64,000 bases of DNA from Globisporangium splendens (taxonomy: Eukaryota; Oomycota; Peronosporomycetes; Pythiales; Pythiaceae). The DNA is taken from NCBI GenBank assembly GCA_006386115.1, contig VFIW01000030.1, positions 310,001 to 374,000 on the forward strand, given 5' to 3'. A program made the translations under genes and the position numbers. Of the stretch, positions 43,522 through 55,138 are shown one piece after another. How positions within the stretch are numbered: the first letter of the stretch is position 1; the number at the start of each line of letters is the position of its first letter. The notes beneath the pieces are model-generated. The model had not been told where the DNA came from, searched no databases, and was given only the letters and a program-made list of their open reading frames with translations.

Positions 43522-46500
43522 ATGGATGCCGCAGCAGTCATGGGGGACGAAGGCGAGCGCGCGCGCGTGAATGACGCGCTGAGTGCGGTCCAAGAAGTAG
43601 CCGACGTGCAGCTCACGAGTCAGGGCCGAGAGCATGTGTGGGTGCTGCCGGCGTCCGCCAACTGGTACTGCTCCAAGGTATGCAATTTGTCCTCCACTCA
43701 TGCCTTGGTTGTTTTGTTTGTTTCTAATGACGTTCACACTTGTAATTGGACCTATTTGCATGGTTGAGCGATCTTCTCCGATTTGCAGATTTGCGACTGG
43801 GGATACAGCGGTGCACATGGTCTTTTGTTTGCATTTGGTGCGCGGGACAGCATTTTTCTGTATAAGGTACTGTGTGGATGCATTGTAGCTGTCAAGTGTG
43901 GGATACGCTGTGACGCTATGTGTTTGTGTAATGGAATAAAAGATGGAGCTTACCGAAAGCGAACGTGAATCGACAAAGAGTTCGCCCATTAATGGTAAAA
44001 GCACTGCGCGGTTCTTTGCACATTTGAAGCGAGGGAAGAAAGATCAGCGCGTGACAGCGGTGCAGTTTCTCAACGACTCGAATGGCGCGCTTCGATTGCT
44101 CTGTGGTGGAGAGGAAGGAAGCGTGCAAATCTGGGACGTTGCGTCTCTGACACTGGTCGAGCAGCACCGCAAGCACGGTGTCGAGGTGATGGCAGTAACA
44201 GCGTCCTCCCAGTTGGATCCCACTTTTGTCGTCGCCGGGGACCGTCAAGGTCGAATCAGTACCTGGAAGCGCGATGAGTAAGCTTTTATTGTATTCGCCG
44301 TTGAATTTTCTTCCCGTATGCCGTATACTTCTGAGTTGTTGCGACTGGAAAGGCATCTAACGTGCATCTTTGTGTTTCAATGGTGTACAGCAAAAAAGTC
44401 AATCTGTTTACCCCAATTGCCGGTGATGGTGTGTTTGCTATGTCGATGGCGCCTCACGACAAAGCACTTGTAGCGGTCGGGTATCGAAGCGGAGTTCTCT
44501 GTATCGTCGATGCGCTGCAAGGCAATATCCGGTACCGTCTTGAAGGTCACGATCAGGAGATTCATAATGTTGTGTGGAAAGTACCTTCACCCAGCGCTGT
44601 CTCCGGTGACGCAGCGTCAGGAAATGGCATTTGGTTTGCATCGTCATCTCGAGACCGCAGCATCAAAGTATGGAAGATGGAATCCGCGGACCAGCCCACT
44701 TTAGAGCAAGTTTTGACTTTGCCAAAAGGGAAACTCACTTCGTCTTTCAACCAAGCAAAGCGGTTGTGGCTGCCAATTGCATGGAGCTACAATAGTGCGC
44801 TAAAGGCAAACTACCATCGCCTCTGGTCAGGATCGTTCGACGGGAATCTGTTCCAGTGGGAGTGGGCTTCTCAAGACACTGCTGCAAGCAAAAAGAAGGC
44901 GCAAGCGTGCAAGCCAACGGTTTTCAAAAATGGGCATAGTCGATTGCTTTTCAACATCGTGTCGTTATCGCCTGCAGTTGGTGCACCAGAGAGCAAGCGG
45001 AAATCGGCGCCATCGATGATGACAACATCTCTGGATCGTGAATTCCGTGTTTGGAGAGAAGCGTCTGCAAGTGGCTCTGCGCCGACGTGTCAGAACATGT
45101 TTTTAGGACTTGGCGGGCACGTCTATGGCGTATCCTACAATGCAAGCAACGAGATTGTTGCAGCTGGCGTTGGTGATCAGACGATCCGATTGTGGAATGT
45201 ATCTCCTTCGACTGCTGCGAAGAATCCCTATCAGGCTGACTTGCTTTGGAGGGGCTTACAAAGTAAAGTCACCTGCATCGCTTGGAATCCTTTCCAGAAA
45301 TCGGTTCTCGCATACGGAACTGAAGACGGTCAAATTGGATTCTTTGACATTGAAAGCAAGAAAAACACTCGCTTCAAATCGTCTCACTCCAGTCAAGTTC
45401 AAGCTCTCCAGTGGCGAAGAAAGCAGTCAAAATTGAAACACGCTGACGAAAGTGACAAGAACTCGTTTATTCAAGCTATGCTGGCTTTGGAGAACGCTCA
45501 AGCGGATGGATATAGTCTCGAAGACGCTTTGGCGGATCAGGATCTGGTGGTGGGAAAGCAACGAAAAGAAAACGAGTTGCAAGTTCTGCTGTGGAGTCAA
45601 GAGAAATCGGGGCACATCCTTGAATCTAACGCAGAAAAGGCCGAAATGGCATCGAAGAAGGTGAATTTGGTGTGCTCGGCTTTTGCTTGGGGTTCGCATC
45701 CGGAATTGTTGGCTGTCGGACGCGAGAACGGTGTGATAGAGATATATTCTTGTGCTGGGACGAGTTCGAGCACCGAAATTGCTTCAACATTTGATGCTGA
45801 GTTCGTTCTGGTGCAAAAATTTCATGAGCACGAGCAAAAGGTGACGCGTTTAGCATGGAGTGCTATGAAACCAAGTATTCTCGCCATTGGGAGTCAGGAC
45901 GGGAAGATTATAGTTGTCAATGCTGGTGGTTCATCCGAGGATATGCACGCTCTTCAGAAGCCGTCACGACTGAATCAGCAGGTTGTTGGCGTATTTTTGG
46001 GGCACAATGGTGCTATCTCAAGTCTGTGCTGGGGCTCTCATGAAGACAAAATGAGTGGCTCTTTCACCACCCTCGCGTCAGGGTCTTGCGATGGAACTGT
46101 TCAAGTTTGGCATGTTGAATCCAATACACGACTCAGCTGCTTTCGCCACCATATTGGACGGGTGCTCACTGTCGATTGGATTGATGCATTTGTTTTGGCA
46201 AGTGGAGGTGAGGATCAAACAATTCGGGTTTGGGACTATCGTGAGCAGAAAGAGATGCCTATTTCAGCGAAAGCACCACAATCCGCGAACAGAAATGCCA
46301 GATCAAAGCAGCAACCTACTGCAGAGATCCCGAACACCGTTGATCTCCGCGATGAAGAACAAGTGGAGCGTAAGACGAAGCCCAGTGAACCTGAAGATCA
46401 ACCTGAGGTGATTAAAAAGTCGACGAAGGCTAAGAAGAAGAAGAAAGTTCAGACTGGCATCTTTCACGCAAGCACACAAACCAATGTTGATGAAAGCGTT

Positions 46501-48409
46501 CGGCATTGCCGCCACCTGATCGCATCGACAGGTCGTGGGCAGCAAAGTTCTGTGGGTCATCTGTCTGCATTCGAATTCGAAGAAGATGAATACAAGAAGG
46601 AGCAGGATTGGGAACACCTGGCGCAGGTGTACCTCTTGCAAGGTAAAATCAGCGAAGCACTGCGTGTGGTAGCGAACGAAGGTGCTTTAAATGCTTCGTG
46701 GGTAGCGCATGCACCCATGGCCGGAGTGGATGTATGGCGAGAAGTCACAAATGTGTATGCGCACCAACTTGACAAGGAAGGCGACAAGAAAAATGCAGGT
46801 ACGAGAATGTTTGATCGTTATGCGTCTTGGCTGATGGGAATCTATTGACAGTAATTATTTGTATGTCTTGTTTGTAAATGAAGCATTGCACTTTGTGAGC
46901 ATCGGTAAAGTACGAGATGCGATCAAGTGTCTGGCGAGTGGTCATGCATACAAGGAAGCGATTGCGTTGATTCATTCTCGACTGGGACCACAGGACTCGT
47001 TGCTGAGCGAAGTCAAGCTACAACATGCCTCTTACCTTGAAAAAAATCAGCGATTTGGTGAAGCTGCACAGATACTTTTGTCGATTGGAAGTGGGGCAGC
47101 ATCGTCACAGGCAGTATGTGCATTGGTGAAGACTAGTGATACTGGTGCTTTTGATGCTGCATTGGATATATTGATATCTTTGAAAAGCAAGCACACCAAG
47201 TCTGCAGAAGAATACGCAAACTTAGCGGATGCACCTGCGGTCGAAGATTGGTCGATTCCAAGCAGCGCCATTTCTGATGTCATCGGCAAGTCACTTCTAG
47301 CAAACGATTTTGCACTCGCTGAAAAAGCGAGTCAGTTTATTGGAGCTGGCGTCACCCCGACTTCGCCGCTTTCACAATCGACACCGAACCGTTTAGTTCG
47401 GAGTTTTCTTGGGGTGTTGAGTGAGCTGAGTCGACTATCCTTGAAGCATTTGAGCCAAAAAAGAGATTGCGAGACTATAGGCGCAATTGCACCCGATAAC
47501 TCACTATGGACGACATCAGCCCCAGACGAAACGCAAGAGTTTTTCTTGTACATCATGGATCACAAACGAGTCAGCTACAGTGATCAGATGTTGGCGAGTT
47601 TCGAGATCTCTGACTTGAAACAGCGAGCGGAGCATTTCTGGGGCAGACTGTTTTCCCATTGTAGGGAAAATGGTTTCTGGTTTGGAGAAATCTACGAAGC
47701 AGATATTATGGAAGCACAAGAACTGCTCATGGACAAGAACTGTTTTGCCTACTTGGTCACCCCGTATACTGGAACTGGCAGCAATGAAACCCTGGCGAGA
47801 ATCATGCAAGTTGGCCGATGCTTACTGCAGTTCCTGTTCGATGCAATATGCGGCTACTTGCTGAGTGGACTGGAGCGTATCCAGGAAATAGTTGAAGTCG
47901 GATCACCCCAGACTGAGCAACTGCCTAAAGACTGTGACGCTGATTCCTCTTATCGCTCTTTGGTTAGCTTACAAGTTGGCCTCATGTCGTTGTTTTTCCC
48001 GAGTGGGATTGTCAACCCACGAGCACCACCTCGCATCGGTGAGCTAGCTGTCGAAATCCAGGACACGCAAGAATTCTGGCGCTCATTTCTGTTTTACCAG
48101 TGCCGCACAATCTTCGCTGCGGTGAATTCGAGACGCTCAAAAGGCAACGTGCACACGGATGTGGTCAACGGCGAACTCGAAGCGATTCTACAAAGAGAGT
48201 TGGAGGATGAGAATGAACTAAACGATGAATCGAACAATCGAAAGCTATTGCAAGATCTCGGAAGAGCAATCCGTGCTTCACGAAATGGAAAAGAAAATAT
48301 CGCAGACGGCACTGTTGCAGAAGAAGCGCTGACTCTAAACACCAGCGACCATCTTGAACCGAGCGAGAATAACGAGGCGAAGCTCATGTCAGCGAACGAG
48401 GCGGACTAA
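43522..48409 (+). CDS. GEMIN5: Gemin5, SMN-complex snRNA-binding WD40 protein
   Basis: Exons 43522-43677, 43789-43866, 43943-44277, 44391-46798 and 46884-48409 join in phase to 1,500 residues, close to animal Gemin5. The N-terminus has the cap/Sm-site signature LPASANWYCSK followed by ICDWGYSGAHGLLFAFGARD, then two seven-bladed WD40 propellers (SVQIWDVASL; SIKVWKMESA; EFRVWREASA; TIRLWNVSPS; TVQVWHVESN; TIRVWDYREQ). A basic linker (KKSTKAKKKKKVQTG) leads to the helical TPR-like region starting ALHFVSIGKVRDAIKCLASG and a C-terminal helical domain. Gemin5 selects snRNA precursors for Sm-core assembly and also binds ribosomes (family knowledge). Only 28 bp separate its stop from that of the next, converging gene. 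Confidence 0.93.
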
Positions 48410-48437
48410 AAGTGGACGTAGCTTTTTTAAAGAGAAT

Positions 48438-49253
48438 TCAGTGGTGGTGTGAGCTGAGCGGGTCTTTTCCTGGGCTGTGAAGCCCGTTGCCAGCTCCTGT
48501 CAGAGCAGCCTCCAGCTCCTCAAACGCCTGCTTTTGAAGGTGCTGCGTGTTTCGCAGTCGCTGAATCAGTTCGAGCTCCATGCGCTCCATTTCCTGGACT
48601 TCCATCTCGCGTTTGCGGATCAGGTCTTCTTCGGCGCGCACTTTTTCCATCGCACGCTCTTTGGTCATCTTCTCAATCTCCTGCTTGTGCATCAGCTTTT
48701 TCGTTTTCAGCGCTTCTTTCTGCATCGCGATCTCCTCCTTCCGCCTGATCGCGTCCTGGAGCTCGTCTCGCTTCTTTTTCTCCGTAAACTCTTTCCACTT
48801 TTGCTTCTCCTCTTTCAGCTGCAGCGCCTCGCAACGACGCGCTTCCGTGATCTGCATGCCCATCTCTTTCTTCTTCTGAATGCTGTCGATGCTGAGCACG
48901 AGTTCGCGCTTCGCCTGAATCGACGCCTGCAATTCTCTCTCGGCGAGTTGCGCCAGCTCCCGCAACTCTGACTGAGACCGATCGTTGTTCTCCCTCACCC
49001 GCAGCAACTCGGTGGCACGCTTCCGGGTCTGCTCGATCTTTTCCCACGCCTTCTCCTCTTCGACCTTGAGCAGCGCGTCTTTCGAAGCCTCCTGTCGGCG
49101 CTGGGCAAGTAGAAAGGTTCTCACAAACAAGCCGTGAACAAATACTTTGTTCATCCATGTCACCTATAGCAAAGCGAGAAAGATGGGACGTACATGTTTC
49201 GCTTCGATCAGCTTGCTCCTTGACCCTTCCATCAACGCTGGAGACGTCGACAT
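48438..49253 (-). CDS. Small coiled-coil protein, unknown
   Basis: Exons 49194-49253 (MSTSPALMEGSRSKLIEAKH) and 48438-49100 give 240 residues. Almost all of it is a single charged alpha-helix or coiled coil rich in Lys, Glu, Arg and Gln (KVEEEKAWEKIEQTRKRATE; MTKERAMEKVRAEEDLIRKR; EMERMELELIQRLRNTQHLQ), ending in LSSHHH. No globular domain. The intron is flanked by gtacgt and a pyrimidine-rich cttgcccag, and both exons are whole codons. The pattern resembles ciliary or centrosomal rod proteins, but composition alone cannot identify it. Confidence 0.7.
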
Positions 49254-49615
49254 GGACAGAAGAAAGCCTTCTAGCCTTAACTGAAGCACGTCAGCAACCT
49301 TCCTCTCGAAGTGTGGACTACAGAAGAATGAAAGGGGGCAGCTCCAAATCGCCGAAGAAAACTGATCACATGAACTCGCAGCATCTAGATTGTTGAGTTC
49401 GTTCGGAAATAGCGAAGGATATTAATACCTGTCGACTTGAGGCACTAAAGATGGCAAGCTCTGGATAAGAACGCATAGAAACATGGATCGAGTGCCATCT
49501 CCGATGAAAACACAAACAATGAAGCCACAACATTCGTTTAGACAAAACAATAAAGCCACAAACCTCGTTTATTTACGATCTCGAAGATCAGGCAGGCACC
49601 AAAACATCAACTCTT
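49254..49615. other. Intergenic spacer
   Basis: 362 bp between two minus-strand genes, AT-rich. It should carry the 3' end of the long coiled-coil gene and the promoter of the small one. Nothing else recognised. Confidence 0.45.
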
Positions 49616-52600
49616 TTACGACGCGATCGCTAATGCTTCATCGCCAGCTTCGACCACCTCTAAGCCGTTGGCGTCAATGCTGGCCGCGTATTTACTTGCA
49701 AGCTCCAAGTCTGCTTTCAATTGTTCCATACCCGACGAGAGCAACTCCCACAAGTCTGGTGTCTGACTCTGACTGTCTGCTAACCGGTCCTCCTCCGGAA
49801 CCTCGGTGAACTGCGACAGTTGCTGTGTTAATCGATGCGCACGGGAAGCCAACACATTGTTCTCTGCCTGAAGTTCAGCGATGTGAAGATGCAATTCTTC
49901 TTCGGCACTCGCCTCGCGGAATCGGTTTTGCACGAACTTTTCAATCTCTTGCTGCAGTGACTCGTTTGCGTGCGTGAGACGGTAAATCTCAGCTTGCGAG
50001 TCCTCTTGGATCTTCTTCGCGTGCTCCTGCGCTTGCACGGAAATCTCTTCACAGCGAACGGAAAGATCTTCGCAGAACGACTTGGATTTCTCAAGCGTAT
50101 CCTCAAGCTCTTTATGGGATTGCTCTAACTGCCGGTTGCGTTGCTCCACGTGTTGGAGTTGGTACACGATCTGGTTCTTTTCTTCCTCCAAAGCGTGAAT
50201 CGACGACACTTGGTCCTCAAGAGCGCTCTTTTCTTGCTCCAATTGCTGCACCAATTGCTGCAATCGATCCACTTCAAATCTGTAGTTGTCGATTTCGGCA
50301 GCCAGCGTGTTTTTCTCGACGGTGCTCTTGCTTTCAGCAGCACGGACCTGTTCGATATCGGAGCGCAACTGGTTGAGTTCAGGCAAAATCTGATTCTTTT
50401 CTTCCTCATACTTGGCCACCAAGTATTGAAGTCGCTGGATCTCACCCTGGCTTTGACCAGCCACTGCGCTCAACTCTGCATCCTTCGACTGCAAAATGCG
50501 CTGAAGGTTCGCCAGCTCATCTTTCAGGACCTTTTGCGTTGCCTTGAAGTTGTCCAAAAGCGACTTCGCAGCTTCTTCCTTCAGTTCGGCGTCCTCTCGA
50601 GAGCTTTCGAGTTCAGAGCACAAAGAAAAGTTCTTCTTCGTCAACGATTCAATCTGGGCGTGCAATTGACCATGCTCTGCTCGAGTAGTATCAAGCTGTT
50701 GCTGCAATTGACCGACTTTGAATCGATCGGCATCAAGCATGGTAGACACTTCGTCATTCTCTCGCTGGAGCTCAGCGCGAGCAGCTTCTGCCAGCTTTGC
50801 CTGTTCACACGCTTCCTTGAATCGCGTCTCCAGCTGCGTGCTAGATGCCTTCAAGCCAACAAGCTCCTGCTCAATAGTCTGACGCTCCGATTTAACACTA
50901 TAGATCTCGGCTGAGAGATACTCGTTGGTCGCCGTGAGTTGCTGGGCTTGGGAGTTCAGATACTGCTCAACAGATCTCAAATGCTCCACCTGGTTCATCA
51001 ACTCAGCAACTTCATGTCTGGCATGCTCAAGATCTTCATGAACACTGGCAGCATTTTGAGCTGACCGAGTGGCACTGTCCGCTGCTTGTTGAAGCTCCAT
51101 GCACTCGTCGGTTTTCGCTTGCAATTCCTTGCGCACAGCATCCAAATCAAGCAACGCCTCTTCGTACTTTGTCTCACTTTCGTACGCTGCCTCCATATTG
51201 TCTTGCAAGGACTCCTGCAAATTTTTCAGTTGCTGCTCAAGGGAGTTGATATGTGATGCCTGCGCCTCACAGCGACCGGCCAACTCCTTGAGTTTCGACT
51301 CAGACGCAGCCACTGTCGCTTGTGACGACGACAACTGCTGAACCAAACTGTCTCGTTCCGCATTCAACGTCGAGATCTGGTGAGCACCCACGCTTTCGTG
51401 CTCACTTGCACGCTTCTTCAACTCTTCATTTTCCTTCGACACTGAGGCATACGATGCTTGAAGAGCGTTGAACTCAGCAAGTAGTTTCTCATGAGAATCT
51501 CGCAAGCCGTGTAGCTCGTACTCAACAGTGCGGAATTGCTCAGCGTAGTAGGCAGCTTCTGAATAGGCAGCCTTGGTAGATTCCAGCTCCTGTCGAAGAT
51601 TTCCGTTGGTGACCTTGAGTTCAGAGAGCTCTGCCTGCAAGTCATTTTGCGAAGTTTGGGCTTCAGCGAACAATGAGCTCACATTGTTAGACTCCTCAAT
51701 CTTTCTTTTCAACGCGTCGTTCTCGGCTCTCAGCTCTTGCTCTGCATGCTGAATAGACTCCAAGCTTGCCAAGCTAGCATCTTGCGATGCTTTGCTGGCG
51801 TCAAGGTCTTGAGCAAGTGTACTGCATTGCGCTTGCAACTGAGACAACTCATGCTGAAGCGCCAGCAGTTTGGTCGCGTCCTCATTGCTGCTAGCAGCAA
51901 CGGTTTTCAGGCTTTCAGTTTCCTGAACCAATGCGTTGTTCGAGTTTCTCAAGTCGAACACTTCTTGGTTGAGAGCCTGCCATTCTTGAGTGAGCTGGTA
52001 GATTTGCTCTTGCGCCGCATTGCTCGAACTCAGCAACTCATTGTAAGCACTTTGGAGCTGATCGAACTGGACCAACACCGACTTGTGGTTCTCTTCAAAG
52101 CTTTGGATAAAGCGCTGCTTCTCAGCCAGCTGCTGTTCCAGTTCCGTCGACTTCATCTCAAGCACACGCATCTTTTCCTGCGCACCAGGACTCGCAGCAG
52201 CACCCACAGAGAGCAGTTTGTACTGTTCTTCCAACCAGGTGTTGCGGTTGTTCAAGTGGAGATTCAAGTCCATGGCGTCCGATAGCTCACGCTGAGCAGC
52301 AGCAACCTGATCAGTCAAGATACGAATAGCGCCTCCTTTCCACGGTTGGCTAAGAATCGAAACAAAACATCAATTAGTCAACGACATCGTGGAATAAACA
52401 ACTTTACAGCACCACAAACACACACGTACTTGTCAACTTGAGTAACAGAAGATGGCTGCTCCACTGGACGGGCTTCACTTTGCAACTTGACCAGCTCCTG
52501 GGTCTTCTCGTTCAGCTGCTCTTGCATGACCTTAAGCTCGTACTCCAGCTCGTTCACCTTGTCTAAAAGCGCAGTTTGACCCGAGAGCGCATTTTCGCGC

Positions 52601-54071
52601 ATTTCGGCATCACGCAGCATTGTTTCAGCCGACGCAAGCGCGATCTGCTGCTTCAGGTCCTCGTTCGTCTTCCACAACTGCACGCAATCCTCCTTGTAGT
52701 CACCAATTTCTTGCGTCATCTGCGCAGTTGCAGCTTCCGAGTCGCTGACCTGCATCTCCAGCTCCTCAATTCGCTCGCGCAATTGACGTTCCGTGCTGTC
52801 GCCTTTCTCCATCAACTCGGCACGTACTTGACGCAACACTTCTTCTTTCTCTCCGACTGCTTCTTCCATCTTTCTCTTGAGCGACTCGACGTCTTGTTCG
52901 GCTTTGAGACGCACACCTTCCAAGTCCTCTTGCAGCTGCGCAATCTCGTCGTGCTTTTGCTGCGCGACAACCTCACGGTCAACCTGCAGTTCTTCAATCA
53001 AAGCATCCTTTTCCTGCAATGCGCTCTCCAAACTGACTCGGAGTTCGCCAAGCGCAGCCAGCGATGCATCTTTTTCGTCTAGCTGACTCCGGTACTTTAC
53101 CTCCGCTTCTTTCTCGGCCAATCTGGTCGCATTCGCCGCACGGTTCTCAAAATCGTCGCGCTCCTCTTCGAGTTGTTCGATCTCCTCAATGTACTGTGCG
53201 CGGATCTGCTTAATCTCCTCCTCTTTCGCAGCGATCGCGGCGTCCAGTTCCGCTTTGCAAGCGGCGATTTCTTTGTCCTTTTCGCCAATCTCCTTTTCCA
53301 GTTGGATTTTCACACTGCTAAGCGCGTCGCGCATGTCCGTCACATCCTGCAGCTGCTCCATCAGCATCGGTTCGGTCGTGAACTCGAGTTTGTACTGCAA
53401 CTGCACATTCTGGTCCTTCAGGTCCTCGATTTCGAGCTCCAGCTTCTTGATCTGCGCTGTCAGGCGTTCGCGGTCTTTTTCCATCTATTACACAAAAAGC
53501 AACCTCCATACAATCAGTACAAAATCGATAGTTCACATCAAATAAAAACGACCGCAACACGTACGCCATTCACGAGTGTTTTCTTCTCGAACTCGTGTTC
53601 GCCGACTTGCAGCATGAGCTGGTTCATACGACGCAGCAACATCGCCATGGGCGTCTGCTGCGCGTCGTCATCTTCTTCGTAATTGCGCGCACGGGATCCA
53701 CGTCTCGTCATCGTCACCGATCCAGACGATGATAGCGGCGGCGCAGCGACCGTCGGCGAGCTGGACGCGCGACGCGACTGAGACGTCGGCGGCGACGGCG
53801 GCAGAGACAGTGTTTCCGAGCCGCGGATCGCGTCCGCATTCGACGGCGAGGGCGGCGGCGACGACGCTACGGTGGACACCGTGGACAGTCGTGGGAGCTG
53901 CTCCTTCCCCTGCTGCTGTTTGAAGCGCGGAGACGCCACCAGCTGCTGGTTGTCGTCGCCGTCTTCGCGGTCGTCGTCGTAGTACTCGCCGTCTTCGTCA
54001 GCATGGAGCTGCTTGTCGACCGCGGGCGAAGGCGTCGGCGCGTCGTGTTCGCCGAAGAGTACGGTCCACAT
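49616..54071 (-). CDS. Long coiled-coil protein (1,431 residues)
   Basis: Exons 53565-54071, 52430-53484 and 49616-52349 join in phase. The first 170 residues are low-complexity (acidic, then Ser/Pro-rich) after MWTVLFGEHDAPTPSP, followed by a short helix (AMLLRRMNQLMLQVGEHEFE). The remaining 1,250 or so residues are nearly unbroken heptad coiled coil, rich in Gln, Glu, Leu and Ala (DRERLTAQIKKLELEIEDLK; QQLVQQLEQEKSALEDQVSS). There is no motor, GRIP, FYVE or other terminal domain. It may be a golgin-, tether- or centrosome-type rod; sequence composition does not allow a choice. The start at 54071 is the first ATG; the frame extends a little further upstream without one. Introns of about 80 nt. 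Confidence 0.82.
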
Positions 54072-55138
54072 GTTCCCTCTTCCCTTCCTCACTCACGCGC
54101 GCAGACTAAGCAAATGGGCACGAATGCGTACGCGCGAAGGGGGAGAGCGGCTGATCCGTTTCGGTCGTTTCCTAATAAGCGCGTCCAGGATAAGCCGAGG
54201 CGCAATATGCGGGAATGAGGGGGAGAGGATATTCGAGCCGCTGCGTGCGGATATAAAATGTGTCGGGTTCGGGTCCTTTTGAATAGAGGACGGGCCAGCA
54301 TTCGAAGGGGAATCGTTGACTTAGTGGGTTCCGACAGCAGAAACTGGCGTCAAGTCGACAAATCCTGTCGACATTTGAGTTTTTGACAGTGGGTCGAAAT
54401 CGAAGGCACAGACAGAAAAGCGCCAGTGTAGAGGAGGATGGCGTTTGCGCTCTGGTTCATTGATGCGCACTGACTGACTGACTGACTGGCTGGCTTTCCG
54501 CAAGTTCCACGCGGCAAAGATCGTGCGGACGAAAGGGCGAAGGAAGGCACGCAGTGCGATGGTCGACTTTACGCCTATGTATGCCGCCAGTTGAGCTCTG
54601 GAGGGTGCGTGCACTATGTTCGACCGAGCAGATGCCTGCGCATTGTGGCTTCGTTGGCGGTGCTCGTGTTCCCACACACTGAGTTCCCCCCTCTTGCCTC
54701 CACACTGGATTCCGTTCGGCATCTCATCCATTTGCCCAGCTGTTTTACTTGCGCCAGCTTCGTGCGTTCCGGACGCGCCGAAGGTTGCGGGAATGTAGGG
54801 TCGGCATCAGTACCGAGCCAACCCCATTAGAAGTCTCATCTCAGTTGACTTCGAGCCTTTGTGAGCCGAGCCGAGTCAGCAACTGATAAAATGATGTGGG
54901 CCACAAAGAAATGAAGGGGTACAGTGTACCAGCGTACCTTCTCGCTCCATTGATTGAGAACCAACCAAAGTCAAGTAGTGGTGCTCACCGCTACAGCTTG
55001 AAAAGGCAGATTGGTCCGTTCTGTTGCTCTCTCTCGTCCTCGCGTGCACCATCCGCCAGCGACACCGCATTGCGTGTGTTTCAGGGAAGAGAAGCGAGTC
55101 CGCCACCGCAACAGCCGCCGTCACTACCAGCAGCAGCC
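54072..55138. promoter_or_regulatory. Divergent intergenic region before NOG1
   Basis: 1,067 bp between the divergent starts of the long coiled-coil gene and NOG1. It contains a CTGA tetranucleotide run (54470-54495). The NOG1 frame is open upstream to 54896, but that part lacks NOG1 similarity. No other gene recognised. Confidence 0.5.
54470..54495. repeat. (CTGA)n / CTGG tetranucleotide repeat
   Basis: Four to five CTGA units degrading into CTGG, seen directly, in the divergent intergenic region. Confidence 0.85.
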
